55,696 nt of DNA from Fibrobacterota bacterium (GCA_003164335.1 PLTF01000153.1:1-55696); one strand, 5' to 3'. Positions 17,861 through 26,941 are shown, numbered from the stretch's first letter. Numbers and translations: made by a program. Notes: generated by a model from the letters alone, not told the origin.

Positions 17861-19954
17861 TTATGGTTCAGGAACACCCGACCCCGGAGCCTGCTCCGGA
17901 GATACGGGTACACTGCCGGAATCGTTCCCGTTGCCCGCCACGGCGGCATCGGGGGGCGTTCGGGGGGAAAGGCTCCGTGATTTTTTTACATTTTCGAGGG
18001 AGTCACCCTGAATCGCCTTCATGACCTCCTCGCGATCGAGCATCTCATGGTCGATAAGCGCCTGGGCGAGCCGGTCCAGCTGCTCCCGATGGTCGGCCAG
18101 CAGGGCGGCGGCTCTCTTCATCTGCTCGTCGACGACCTGATGCATCAGCCCATCGATGGCCTCGGCCGTTTTATCGGAGTAATCGCGGTGCCGGCCGATT
18201 TCCCGGCCAAGGAAGATCTGCTCATCCTTCTCGCCGTAGGAGAGCGGCCCAAGCTGTTCAGTCATGCCGTAATCGCATACCAGCTTGCGAACGAGATTGG
18301 TTGCCTGCTTTATGTCGCTCGCCGCGCCGGTGGTCTGATTGCTGAAAATCATCTCCTCAGCCACCCGGCCGCCCATCATGATGCAGATGCGGTCGAGCAG
18401 AGCCTGTTTCGAATAGTTGTGCCGGTCTTCGCCGGGGAGCGAGAACGTCACCCCGAGGGCGCGACCGCGCGGAATAATGGTTACCTTGTGCAGCGGATCG
18501 GCATCGGTGCAGTAGATATTGCAGATGGCATGGCCGGCCTCATGGTAGGCGGTGGTCTGCCTCTCGGCTTCGGAAAGCACCATGCTCCGCCGCTCGGCGC
18601 CCATGAGGACCTTGTCCTTCGCCTCTTCAAAATCGATCATGGTGACCTGCTCCTGTCCGAAGCGGGCAGCCATGAGTGCGGCCTCGTTCACGAGGTTGGC
18701 CAGGTCGGCTCCCACAAAGCCGGGGGTGCCGCGCGCAATGGTATTAAGATTGACATCGGGCGCCAGGGGAATGTTCTTTGAATGAACCTTCAGGATGCCT
18801 TCGCGGCCCTTGATGTCAGGGATATCCACCACGACCTGGCGGTCGAATCGTCCCGGACGCAAAAGTGCAGGATCAAGCACGTCGGGGCGATTGGTCGCCG
18901 CAATCAGGATCACTCCGGAATTTTCCTCAAACCCATCCATTTCCACCAGCATGGCATTGAGCGTCTGTTCTCGCTCGTCGTGGCCTCCGCCAAGACCCGC
19001 ACCGCGCTGACGACCAACCGCATCGATTTCATCGATGAAAATCAGACTCGGCGCATTCTTCTTTGCAGTATCGAAAAGATCGCGGACGCGCGAGGCCCCT
19101 ACCCCGACAAACATTTCGACAAAGTCTGAGCCGCTCATCGAGAGGAACGGCACTCCCGCTTCTCCGGCCACGCAGCGCGCCAGGAGGGTTTTTCCGGTTC
19201 CCGGGGGCCCCAGAAGCAGGACTCCCTTGGGAATTTTTCCACCGAGGCGCTTGAATTTCTGGGGGTCCTTCAGGAAATCGATGATCTCCTGAAGTTCCAT
19301 TTTCGCTTCATCGATGCCGGCGGCATCGGCAAAGGTTGTTTTCGGGCGGTCAATGAGGTGCAGCTTGGCGCGGCTCTTGCCGAATGAAAAGATGCCCTTC
19401 TGCCCTGCCTGCATCTGGCGCATCATGAAAAGCCAGAAAATAAGGAAAAACAGGAGGGTCGGGAGGATGCTCCAGAAGATATCTCCCCAGTTCATCTTCT
19501 CCTGCTCGAAGTTATACTGGATGCCGCGTTTACTCCAATCGGCAAGCATTCCGGAGTCGAGAAAGGGAAGGTTAACCTCGAAGAGCTTCGTCTTCATCGC
19601 GTTCGAAACGCCGATCCTCGCAAAGACGCTCTGGTCCTTTACCTCGCCATGGGCGACCGCGTGGTTGGTTGCCTTCTGGAGGATGTCCATCTGCGAAACA
19701 GTCGGATCGGGAAGCGCCAGGAGAGCCTCAAACTGGCTGTAGGAGAGCTTCAGTTCGCGGGAGGTCGAATAATTTTCATAGGCATGGAGCGCAAGGATCG
19801 CCATCACGAAGATGCCGAGCCAGATGAGCAAGGGGGGAACGGTGCTTCTCTTTATCGGGGGTTTCTTTGCGCCTTCGCCCTCTTTTTTGCGTTTTATAGC
19901 AGGCGAAAGAGGGGCTTTAAAAACCTGTTTCGGCTTTTTATCGTTGCTGATCAC
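17861..19954 (-). CDS. ftsH: ATP-dependent zinc metalloprotease FtsH
   Basis: FtsH is the membrane-bound AAA+ protease that degrades unassembled membrane proteins and regulators such as LpxC. The 697-aa protein has two N-terminal membrane helices (about 40-58 and 160-178) flanking a periplasmic domain. The Walker A motif GPPGTGKT is at 249-256, Walker B LIFIDEID follows, and the second region of homology is [19 protein letters not shown]. The protease has HEAGH at 471-475. The C-terminus has a Pro/Ser/Gly-rich tail. The start is GTG at 19954 with AAGGAAG just upstream. It lies between tilS and folP, a conserved order. Confidence 0.98.
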   Translation of the reverse strand: MISNDKKPKQVFKAPLSPAIKRKKEGEGAKKPPIKRSTVPPLLIWLGIFVMAILALHAYENYSTSRELKLSYSQFEALLALPDPTVSQMDILQKATNHAVAHGEVKDQSVFARIGVSNAMKTKLFEVNLPFLDSGMLADWSKRGIQYNFEQEKMNWGDIFWSILPTLLFFLIFWLFMMRQMQAGQKGIFSFGKSRAKLHLIDRPKTTFADAAGIDEAKMELQEIIDFLKDPQKFKRLGGKIPKGVLLLGPPGTGKTLLARCVAGEAGVPFLSMSGSDFVEMFVGVGASRVRDLFDTAKKNAPSLIFIDEIDAVGRQRGAGLGGGHDEREQTLNAMLVEMDGFEENSGVILIAATNRPDVLDPALLRPGRFDRQVVVDIPDIKGREGILKVHSKNIPLAPDVNLNTIARGTPGFVGADLANLVNEAALMAARFGQEQVTMIDFEEAKDKVLMGAERRSMVLSEAERQTTAYHEAGHAICNIYCTDADPLHKVTIIPRGRALGVTFSLPGEDRHNYSKQALLDRICIMMGGRVAEEMIFSNQTTGAASDIKQATNLVRKLVCDYGMTEQLGPLSYGEKDEQIFLGREIGRHRDYSDKTAEAIDGLMHQVVDEQMKRAAALLADHREQLDRLAQALIDHEMLDREEVMKAIQGDSLENVKKSRSLSPRTPPDAAVAGNGNDSGSVPVSPEQAPGSGVPEP

Positions 19955-20067
19955 GTTTCTTCCTTGCTACCAGCTGAGGCCGCACATTTCGGGGCAGCGC
20001 TCTGCCGGCGAGGGGATTCCGGCCGGGTAGAGATGGGATAATTGGACGGTTAATTCTTAAAAATACA

Positions 20068-21510
20068 TCATATTATGGAGCACGAGGGCGAGTGGTACGA
20101 AAGTTCAAGGACTCGTCCGGTGTCATGACGTACCCGGACCGCCTGCGCTATCCGCACTCCCGGTATCCAGATGACGCGGCCATCCCCAGTGGTAACCACG
20201 CCGAAATCAGGAATTCCATCCCTTACTATCCCCTGCTTCGCCAGAAATGAAACTACATCGACCGATCGGGAACCACCCAATGGAATAAAGCGGTCGTCCT
20301 GACCGATGCTGCGAAAAAAAAGCTCGCTTCCACATGCTTCCCGATCGAGCGCCACGGTCAGGTTATCCGCCGGAAGAGCGGAAGGCGGGCGCTCCAATTC
20401 GTGGACGGTGAAACATGCCTGAACGGCAGGACACTCTGTAACTCCTTTTAATGCAAGGCGATAGTTGAATTTGTAGGCAGCAGCTACATGGTCGACAAAG
20501 AGCATTGCACCGCCCACAGGGTAGTAGCGCCATGAACCGCCCTTAAGGAGGAACTCGCGGCCCCTGCGTCCGCGTCGTTCCATGATCTCCTCAATCTGCC
20601 GTGAGTCGGATTGAATGCCGTACCGCTCGAAGACCCTCCTGAGCCCCTCACCCGCATGCAGCTCGTCCTCGAATCCCGGTGTCAGGACGCGAAAGCGGCC
20701 ATTCATGCATTGTACCTGCGTGGCAACCCAGCGATCGACGCCGGGTTGCATGGCTTCCCAGAGGCCGGCTGAAAGTTCGGCAATCCGGACAAGCTTCCTG
20801 CAGACGCCGGGCTCCTGTTTTTCCAGACCGGGCAGGGCTGCAAGCCGGATGCGGTTCCTGTCAAAGCTATAGTCCGCATTCGATGAATCGGACCGGAAGC
20901 CGATCGCTTGCGCTTCGAGCCAGCCGGCTATCTCTTCCCGCCGGAGGTCGATGATCGGCCGGACAATGCCGTCTTCCCGCTTCGGGAGAATTCCCCGCAT
21001 GCCGCGAACCCCGGCTCCCCTGATGATGCGCATGAGGACCGTTTCAGCCTGATCGCTTGCGGTATGGCCGGTTGCGATAACGTCGTAGCCCTCGCGCTCT
21101 CTGATTTCAAGAAAAAAACGGTAGCGTTCCCGCCTCCCCCATTGCTCGGTACCCGGAGCATGCAGCAAGTCCCCCGGTAACTTTTTAAGGAACAGAGGGC
21201 AACCAAGGTTTTTCGCGAGATCGGCAACGAATGCTTCGTCCCCATCCGATTCCTCCCCGCGCAGGCCATGATTGACATGCAAAACGCCGAGGCGCTTTAT
21301 GCCAAGCTGTTGCCGGTTGCGGTGCAGCAGGTGGAGGAGCGCCGTGGAGTCTCCCCCGCCGCTCGCGGCGACGAGCACCGAGGCTTCGGCCGGGACGATG
21401 GATTTATAACGGGCGAGGAACCGGGAGATTAGAGGAAGATCGGGCAGGTTGGACAGGTCAGGCGGGTTTGAAAGGTTGGACAGGTCAGACTGGTTGGATT
21501 GGTTGAGCAT
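20068..21510 (-). CDS. tilS: tRNA(Ile)-lysidine synthase TilS with repeat-encoded N-terminus
   Basis: TilS attaches lysine to C34 of tRNA-Ile(CAU), so that the tRNA reads AUA. The 480-aa product has the PP-loop SGGGDST at residues 50-56, the GHTASDQAETVLMR segment, an RP..D.RR.EI stretch and a C-terminal substrate domain. About 24 residues before the conserved start are tripeptide repeats of the form (N/D)-(Q/L)-(S/P), encoded by a 9-nt tandem DNA repeat. The only Met ahead of the PP-loop is the first one, so the repeat is probably translated. It lies 113 nt upstream of ftsH. Confidence 0.94.
   Translation of the reverse strand: MLNQSNQSDLSNLSNPPDLSNLPDLPLISRFLARYKSIVPAEASVLVAASGGGDSTALLHLLHRNRQQLGIKRLGVLHVNHGLRGEESDGDEAFVADLAKNLGCPLFLKKLPGDLLHAPGTEQWGRRERYRFFLEIREREGYDVIATGHTASDQAETVLMRIIRGAGVRGMRGILPKREDGIVRPIIDLRREEIAGWLEAQAIGFRSDSSNADYSFDRNRIRLAALPGLEKQEPGVCRKLVRIAELSAGLWEAMQPGVDRWVATQVQCMNGRFRVLTPGFEDELHAGEGLRRVFERYGIQSDSRQIEEIMERRGRRGREFLLKGGSWRYYPVGGAMLFVDHVAAAYKFNYRLALKGVTECPAVQACFTVHELERPPSALPADNLTVALDREACGSELFFRSIGQDDRFIPLGGSRSVDVVSFLAKQGIVRDGIPDFGVVTTGDGRVIWIPGVRIAQAVRVRHDTGRVLELSYHSPSCSII
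21444..21506 (+). repeat. Degenerate 9-nt tandem repeat (7 units)
   Basis: On the plus strand seven consecutive 9-mers read GGCAGGTTG, GACAGGTCA, GGCGGGTTT, GAAAGGTTG, GACAGGTCA, GACTGGTTG, GATTGGTTG. A 15-nt block recurs exactly 27 nt apart (21447 and 21474). It is in frame with tilS on the minus strand and resembles the short repeat at the murG 3' end. Confidence 0.75.
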
Positions 21511-21564
21511 AATAGGTTAGTAAAAATATAGCAGGAAATTGCCCCGGCTTTTGGATAAAATTGG

Positions 21565-21636
21565 GGTTACTGCCCAGGTGGGGAACCCATTTACATGGTT
21601 TCCCCTGGCCTGAAGCCGCCAAAGCGCGTCTTCAGG
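21565..21636 (+). repeat. Dispersed hairpin repeat, copy 2
   Basis: GGGGAACCC and GGTTTCCCC arms surround ATTTACAT (21580-21605), followed by TGGCC and a second hairpin with arms CCTGAAG and CTTCAGG (21609-21636). It matches copy 3 at the right window edge and, in reverse, copy 1 at the left edge. Confidence 0.75.
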
Positions 21637-21870
21637 CACACCCTTTCCAGCGGAGGTGCGCGGCTATGTCTGCCTTTGGCAGACGCTCGCGTACCCCCGC
21701 AACGCTCCCGTAAGGTAGAAAACACATAAAGGATTATGTAAATCCTTCGGGGCTCAAAATTTTAATCCCGCGCTATTTCCCGACCGAGGGTTTTCATCTT
21801 TTCGCAGAGGCTTCGTGGGTCCCCGCCGCAGGGTGCCTATTATGAAGCATTCCAACAACGTGCGGGTGAC

Positions 21871-21951
21871 CCGGCTCGGCCATCCAAATGAATTTGAATT
21901 TTCTTCTGCTTTTGGATCCCGGCTCGGTCATCCATATGATTTTAAATTTTC
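21871..21951 (+). repeat. Pair of 33-nt direct repeats
   Basis: Two 33-nt copies (21871-21903 and 21919-21951) differ at four positions and are separated by 15 nt. Each runs from CCGGCTCGG through CATCCA to AATTTTC. They lie just downstream of the unknown gene at 21987. Confidence 0.8.
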
Positions 21952-21986
21952 AAAAAACCACCTGAAATAAAACTTTAAACCATAGG

Positions 21987-22709
21987 TTATTGTTTAGGCA
22001 AAATTATTTGATGTTGCTCACTCACTAATTTGCTACGCCAAATCGGCTTGCCACTATTTTGTTGATAAAGAGAATTGTATTCAAGCTCAACGGAACAAGT
22101 ATCATTCCGCCCGGTAATTTCAAAAAAACCACCGATAGTTCCAGATATTTTTTGCCCAGGGCTCAGTAATAACCTTTGATCATCTCCGATTATCCATTCT
22201 CCCTGCTGGTCTATCCGCCGCATAAAGTCCGTGGTTTTCGATAGATATATGGTGTCCCTTAAAATTAACTTGATTCGCACATTACCAATTCCATAGCACC
22301 CAGGGCAGTTTTTATCTACGTTATGGGAAGGGAGAGAAATCTTTTGGACCTTACGAGAATGAGCATTGCCTTGAAGAGAATCAATTCTCTTTTGAAGGAG
22401 GTCGACCTGAATTTGAAGAAGGGAATCTTGTCGAGCGTATTGAGAATCTGTTATAACCGGACGGGGCGCGGTTTGAACCTCCTCAGGAAAGTGTTGGCAT
22501 AAAGGACAGAAGTGAATTACGGTCCTATCTCCACTATTCTTAATGCTCCACCAAATGTTTATATAACTACCTTGTTTTTCTCGGTCGTTTATCTGACATG
22601 AATCGGATTCTGATACTAAAGAATCTATTGTCAAAACAAGTTTTTCGCCCGCATATAGTTGGAATGTAACTGACGCAATTATAAAGAATACATTTTTCAT
22701 AATAAGCAT
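21987..22709 (-). CDS. Secreted protein of unknown function with two CxxC motifs
   Basis: I do not recognise this 240-aa protein. It has an N-terminal signal peptide (MKNVFFIIASVTFQLYAG) and then a beta-rich domain interrupted by a short coiled-coil-like stretch near residue 100 (SLLQIQVDLLQKRIDSLQG). Two CxxC pairs, FCPLCQHF and NCPGCYG, flank that helix and could bind a metal or form disulfides. GGGAG lies upstream, two bases before the ATG at 22709 and ten before an in-frame ATG at 22700; either may be used. The gene is clearly more AT-rich than murJ and tilS beside it, which suggests acquisition. Confidence 0.7.
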   Translation of the reverse strand: MLIMKNVFFIIASVTFQLYAGEKLVLTIDSLVSESDSCQINDREKQGSYINIWWSIKNSGDRTVIHFCPLCQHFPEEVQTAPRPVITDSQYARQDSLLQIQVDLLQKRIDSLQGNAHSRKVQKISLPSHNVDKNCPGCYGIGNVRIKLILRDTIYLSKTTDFMRRIDQQGEWIIGDDQRLLLSPGQKISGTIGGFFEITGRNDTCSVELEYNSLYQQNSGKPIWRSKLVSEQHQIILPKQ

Positions 22710-22736
22710 ACTCCCAGAATTGCTTCAAGTTAATCC

Positions 22737-24359
22737 TTATACCGTCTGCCCTCGCTTCATCAATCTTCCCACCAACTCCCGTATCTTCTGTATCCCGGTA
22801 ATTTCATAGAGCGCCATAACGACAATGCCCGTCGGAATCGCCGTACCTACGCCGACGATCAGGTTGTTGAGAATTCGCACAGGGGTGAAGTGTACCCGGA
22901 GCATCTCGTGCTTTACTCCCCATCCGGTCGCCGCACCGATAAGGCTGATTGCCACAATCGTGCCGAGGGTCTTGAGGAGCGGGCCGATCGAATGCTTGTC
23001 CGCATAGCGGCGATACCAGATGACGTAGAGCGTAATGAACTGGACCACCATGCCCGCGGTCGCGCTGGCGGCGATGCCCGACGCGCCCCAGGCCCTGCTC
23101 GTGACATAGTAAAGGGGTAGCGTCAGCACGGTAACGATCGAGCTCACGATCATGGGAATATACGGGCGCTGGATTGCATAAAAGGGTCGCACGACGAAAA
23201 CCGCGGCCGAGAAGGCGAACGCTCCTACCATGTAGAGCGCAAATGCAGGCGCGGTCCGTAACGTTGAGGCATGGGTAAAATGGCCGTGTTCGTACAGGAC
23301 CGAAATGACCTGCGGTGCCAGGACCGCCAGCAGGAGCGAAAGCGGGATGCAATACCCGGCGATCCGCGCAAGCACCTTGTTTACCAGCGAGGTGATTTCG
23401 CGAAAGTTCCGTTCGGCCGCAAGGCGCGAAAGATAGGGATAGAACGCCACACCCGATGCCTGGCCGAAAACCGCAACGACGAAGCCCATGGTCCGCAGCG
23501 CATAGTTGATGCTGGAGGTGCCGCCCTCGCCGAGGAATGATCCGAAAAAACGAAAGAATATTTCATTCGAAAACGTCATCCCGAGCCCAAGGATGACCGG
23601 CGCGGAAAGCAGGATGAATTTTTTCAGGTCCGGGTCGGCAAGATCGAACCGGAAACGGAAGCGCAGGCCGGCTTTCATCGCGCCGGGCAGCTGCACCAGC
23701 ACGTTTGCGGCAAAGGCGCCGATCAGGACTCCCCAGGCAAATCCCTCGACCCCGAACCGCCTCCCGAGTAAAAGGCCTCCGAGGATGATCCCGCCGTTGT
23801 AAAACAGCGGCGCCAGGGCGGGAAGGAAGAAACGGTGGCGCGCCATCTGGACCGCCGAGAAGAACGCGCCCCAGTAGAAAAACATCTGGGCCGGCAGGAT
23901 AATGCGGGTGAGGCGAACGGTCATCGGGAGCGTCTGGGCGTTGGCGATATGCGGACCCATGAGCCGCAGGATGTCCGGGGCAAAGATTATCGAGACGGGA
24001 ATGATGATCGCAAATGCTATGGATCCGATGGTGATGATATTCGAAAATGCCCGCCAAGCGCCCTCTTCGTCCGATTGCGCAAGGTGCCGCTGGAAGATCG
24101 GAATGAAGGTGATGGCAAGAAAGCCCCCGGCCAGGAAATGGTTTAGCAACTCCGGTATAAAGAATGCCGTTACATAGGCGTCGATGGTGGTACTGGTACC
24201 GCCGAACCCGGCAATTACCTGCTCCCGCACAAGGCCGATTATCCGGCTCAGGAAGACGGAAGCCATCATGATCGCGGTAGCAATGGTGAGGGATTTCTTG
24301 AGCGCAGCTCTTTCTGTGGCAGTCTGGATGGTCACGGGTTTGGCTTTTCCAACGGGCAT
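22737..24359 (-). CDS. murJ: Lipid II flippase MurJ (MviN family)
   Basis: MurJ is the MOP-superfamily flippase that moves lipid II to the periplasmic face. The 540-aa protein has about 14 hydrophobic helices and the family opening ATAIMMASVFLSRIIGLVRE. Later conserved parts are AFFIPELLNHFLAGGFLA, FNP-region equivalents and the FYA(I)QRPYIPM loop. The frame is open to 24416, but that extension crosses a transcription terminator (24375-24410), so the ATG at 24359 is preferred. No clear Shine-Dalgarno sequence precedes it, and it starts only 16 nt after the terminator's T-run. Confidence 0.93.
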   Translation of the reverse strand: MPVGKAKPVTIQTATERAALKKSLTIATAIMMASVFLSRIIGLVREQVIAGFGGTSTTIDAYVTAFFIPELLNHFLAGGFLAITFIPIFQRHLAQSDEEGAWRAFSNIITIGSIAFAIIIPVSIIFAPDILRLMGPHIANAQTLPMTVRLTRIILPAQMFFYWGAFFSAVQMARHRFFLPALAPLFYNGGIILGGLLLGRRFGVEGFAWGVLIGAFAANVLVQLPGAMKAGLRFRFRFDLADPDLKKFILLSAPVILGLGMTFSNEIFFRFFGSFLGEGGTSSINYALRTMGFVVAVFGQASGVAFYPYLSRLAAERNFREITSLVNKVLARIAGYCIPLSLLLAVLAPQVISVLYEHGHFTHASTLRTAPAFALYMVGAFAFSAAVFVVRPFYAIQRPYIPMIVSSIVTVLTLPLYYVTSRAWGASGIAASATAGMVVQFITLYVIWYRRYADKHSIGPLLKTLGTIVAISLIGAATGWGVKHEMLRVHFTPVRILNNLIVGVGTAIPTGIVVMALYEITGIQKIRELVGRLMKRGQTV

Positions 24360-24374
24360 GAGGGAACGGTGTGT

Positions 24375-24410
24375 AAAAAAGGCGGAGTCCCCGTTTTCGG
24401 AGGCTCCGCC
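24375..24410 (-). terminator. Rho-independent terminator after the small HTH gene
   Basis: On the minus strand GGCGGAG and CTCCGCC (7 bp, 16-nt loop with an internal TCCG/CGGG pairing) are followed by six T residues. It ends the unit of the gene at 24436 and lies only 16 nt before the murJ start codon. Confidence 0.88.
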
Positions 24411-24435
24411 TGTCATTCGAAAGAAGGGTGCTCCC

Positions 24436-24732
24436 TTACTTCCGCTTCTTCGCCTTCTTCTTGGTGGCTTTCGGCGTATTCAGGATGCGATAGGTCTGGG
24501 AAACCGACAATTTAAACTTCTTTGCCAGAGCCATCCCCGACATGCCCTGATCATGCAATCGGAGCATGTCTTCATTGCGCTCGACGTTTTCGGCAATCAT
24601 TGATTCGATGCCGTATTTCTTACGCAGTTGATGCACCGCCTGCCGCGTAATGCCGAACTGCTCACCGATTTTCGCATCGGTGCGGAACTTCTTCTGCAGC
24701 TTAATGAGCTGCTCTTTACTGATACGTGCCAT
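24436..24732 (-). CDS. Small DNA-binding protein with two helix-turn-helix segments
   Basis: The 98-aa protein reads as two HTH units. Unit one, residues about 18-42, contains IGEQFGITRQAVHQLRKKYG. Unit two, about 60-82, contains GMALAKKFKLSVSQTYRIL. A Lys-rich tail (KATKKKAKKRK) may add non-specific DNA contacts. I cannot assign it to a named family; both units resemble the sigma-70 region 4 or resolvase-type HTH. GAGAGGAG lies nine bases before the ATG at 24732. The gene stands alone with its own terminator and a hairpin in its leader, which fits a regulated single-gene unit. Confidence 0.8.
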   Translation of the reverse strand: MARISKEQLIKLQKKFRTDAKIGEQFGITRQAVHQLRKKYGIESMIAENVERNEDMLRLHDQGMSGMALAKKFKLSVSQTYRILNTPKATKKKAKKRK

Positions 24733-25049
24733 GATGCATGGCTCCTCTCTGAGGCTTGTTGTGGTAATTTGCCCTGGAATGACCCCCTGGCCATCCATGA
24801 TGCAAATTTTTTTTGGACCAGCTTCCTCCAAAAAAACCGTGCGTTGGCAATGATGGAATAGAGGCGGGAGGCACAGGGTAAGGTACTACCCGCCTTGTAA
24901 TAAAGAAAATACATTAGGATGCTTGCTGATACAAGTGGTATTTACGTTCAATTGTCATGATTCCCTGCTCCGAAAGGAGTATATTATCTTTGTCCTCTCT
25001 GCCCGGCAGACGGGGTACCGACTGTCCCCTGTCCGGCATACTCCGAACT
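24733..25049. promoter_or_regulatory. Divergent promoter region with leader hairpin
   Basis: This 317-bp region separates the leftward HTH gene from the rightward GIY-YIG gene and must hold promoters for both; I could not fix -35/-10 boxes with confidence. A hairpin with arms TTTTTTTGGA (24808-24817) and TCCAAAAAAA (24827-24836) lies about 75-105 nt before the HTH start codon. The rightward end also contains AAAGGAG before TTG at 24990, an alternative start of the GIY-YIG gene. Confidence 0.5.
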
Positions 25050-26492
25050 ATGACTAATGAACCGCAACCGACGATCCACGATACCATTGTCGCCTTCCTT
25101 CGGGAACACCCGGAGGGAGTTTCCGCAGCGGAACTGGGGGAGCGGTTCCTCAAACTGAAGAGTTCGGCCGCAAAGGGCGTGACTGCTGCCATTCGGGCAA
25201 TGCTGCTTCCCGACCGGCGATGTTTCCTGGACGAAAAAGGTCTCTGGCGCGCCCGTGCCGGAGAAGCATCCGGGGGATCGGTGCTGCGAAGGCTCCCCTT
25301 TTCAGCGGTATACGGCCTCATCGATCCGGTTTCACGGAGGGTCTGGCATCTTTCTCTCTGGGAGATAACCCCTGCCGTTTCCTGCAACGCCGCGGGATGG
25401 CTCATTGACCCCGCCAAACTCATCGCTGATGACAGCGACCGTCTTATGAGCCGGCACGATGCGCCCTTTTCCCCCGATGCAGCGGCGGAACTTCTCTTAG
25501 CCCTCGCATCCAGGGAGGAAAATCGCATTCCGGTATTTCTCGGCGCAGCCGACCGCGACCGCATTGCGTCAGCCTGTGCCGCAATCGGGGAATCGCTTGC
25601 CGACGATACCATGGTGGTAAGCGATCTGCTCAGGGCGGCCGGTTTGCCGGTGCCGCGCCCGCTCACGCTTGCCGCCATAAAAAATGCCGTTCCCGAAGCA
25701 ACGGAAATAAAGGCGAACAGTGCCAGGAACTATGGAGAGCAATTCGCCTATGTCGTTGCCGAGCTCCTGGGAATTCTCAGCCGGAAGGGGATTGAAACCC
25801 GGGACGATCTCGATGCACTCCTCCGAAGGGAGACCGCCCCGCTCTTTGTCGGCAAGGAGTTTTCGTATGACGACCTTCTCGCCCTGCCGGCGACTCCCGC
25901 CGTTTACGCCTTCAAGAACGCTGCGGACGAATACCTTTATATAGGCAAGGCCAGGAATCTCAAGCGCCGTCTCCTCGGTTATTTCTGCGAAACCGACGAA
26001 TCGCCGGCGAAGCTCGATCGCCTCCGCACGGAATCCCGCCGGCTGATTACCCACCGATGCGGTTCGGAACTCGAATGTCTTATACACGAATATCGCCTGA
26101 TCCGGAAATACTCTCCGCCCCTCAACCGCCAGGTCGAGATTGCTGAGAGCAAAGGGAGCTTCCGGCCTATTGACGATTCCATTGTGCTGCTGCCGCATGC
26201 CCTTCCCGGCAAGGTGATGTCGGTATGGGTCCGGAAGGAGCAGAAAATCCTTCTCAAGGCCTTTGACGCCCTTACGGATACCTCCCTCCCGGTTATAGCA
26301 GAGCTCGATGCGTTCTTCTTCAGCGAGAAACTTAACCCCGAAAGCACCGATTTCCCGGAACATCAGATAGCTACCCGGTGGATTCGCCGGCATGCCGACG
26401 AACTGGAGATTGTGCCCGTTCACCGCATGGCAGGCGCAGAGGAGGTCTACGAAGCAATTCGTGCCTCGGTGCAGGAAGGTTTATTCCCGTGA
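25050..26492 (+). CDS. Winged-helix + degenerate DnaQ-like exonuclease + GIY-YIG nuclease protein
   Basis: The 480-aa protein has three parts. Residues about 8-70 look like a winged helix. Residues about 82-245 follow the layout of a DEDDh exonuclease (DnaQ) but lack the DxE, HN-D and HxAxxD residues (GLIDPV, LGAADRD and ANSARNY stand there), so this part is probably inactive. Residues about 278-360 are a UvrC-type GIY-YIG nuclease with AVYAF, YLYIGKA, NLKRRL, the Glu in HEYRLI and the Asn in PPLN. DnaQ-UvrC/Cho fusions are known in DNA repair; this seems an eroded version. No helix-hairpin-helix domain is present. Start choices are ATG 25050, TTG 24990 (good ribosome site) or ATG 24957. Confidence 0.75.
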   Translation: MTNEPQPTIHDTIVAFLREHPEGVSAAELGERFLKLKSSAAKGVTAAIRAMLLPDRRCFLDEKGLWRARAGEASGGSVLRRLPFSAVYGLIDPVSRRVWHLSLWEITPAVSCNAAGWLIDPAKLIADDSDRLMSRHDAPFSPDAAAELLLALASREENRIPVFLGAADRDRIASACAAIGESLADDTMVVSDLLRAAGLPVPRPLTLAAIKNAVPEATEIKANSARNYGEQFAYVVAELLGILSRKGIETRDDLDALLRRETAPLFVGKEFSYDDLLALPATPAVYAFKNAADEYLYIGKARNLKRRLLGYFCETDESPAKLDRLRTESRRLITHRCGSELECLIHEYRLIRKYSPPLNRQVEIAESKGSFRPIDDSIVLLPHALPGKVMSVWVRKEQKILLKAFDALTDTSLPVIAELDAFFFSEKLNPESTDFPEHQIATRWIRRHADELEIVPVHRMAGAEEVYEAIRASVQEGLFP

Positions 26493-26585
26493 CCCCGGCA
26501 ACCGCACTGTCCGGGCAGGTGCATAGATTATTTTTCGAGTTTGAAGAAGTGGTGTCTCTTTTACATTTTTAAAAAAGGTATGCCT

Positions 26586-26912
26586 ATGAAACGAAGTATT
26601 GATCACGATCTTTACGTCGCAAAGAACCGGGCTCTGGCTGTAGCAGAGGACATGAAGCGCCGCGATGAAACGATCGATCGGCCGGGCGAAGCCAGGAATA
26701 TCGCCCTTACCGGGTCATGTTTCACCTGTAAAACAAAACTGGGATGCTCGGAATTCAAGGCTCGCCGAAGCGGGCGTTCTACCGGGGTTGTTTCATTCGG
26801 CGGCGATGAAAAATTTGTCTGCGAGCGCTATGTTCCGGCCCCTGCCCAGGGACGGTCGATGTCCGATAAACAGATCAAGGCGCTCATGAAAAACGTCAGG
26901 AACGGTTATTAA
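26586..26912 (+). CDS. Small four-cysteine protein of unknown function
   Basis: I do not recognise this 108-aa basic protein. Its centre has CFTC, then C five residues on (KLGC), and a fourth Cys about 27 residues later (FVCERY). The C-x2-C-x5-C-x27-C spacing suits a zinc or iron-sulfur site. The N-terminal 40 residues are charged and helical, and there is no signal peptide or membrane segment. The start at 26586 is chosen because AAGG stands seven bases before it; an in-frame ATG lies at 26580. It heads a three-gene rightward cluster, with the next gene 29 nt downstream. Confidence 0.65.
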   Translation: MKRSIDHDLYVAKNRALAVAEDMKRRDETIDRPGEARNIALTGSCFTCKTKLGCSEFKARRSGRSTGVVSFGGDEKFVCERYVPAPAQGRSMSDKQIKALMKNVRNGY

Positions 26913-26941
26913 ACGACCCCTGGGGCCGCAAAGGAGCAGGA

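Larger units (their letters stand above)
21511..21986. other. 476-bp repeat-rich intergenic region
   Basis: No gene is supported here. Left to right it holds dispersed hairpin repeat copy 2 (21565-21636, described separately), a TCTGCC/GGCAGA hairpin (21669-21683) and a pair of 33-nt direct repeats (21871-21951). The rest has no recognisable motif. It separates tilS from an AT-rich unknown gene; both are transcribed leftward. Confidence 0.6.
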
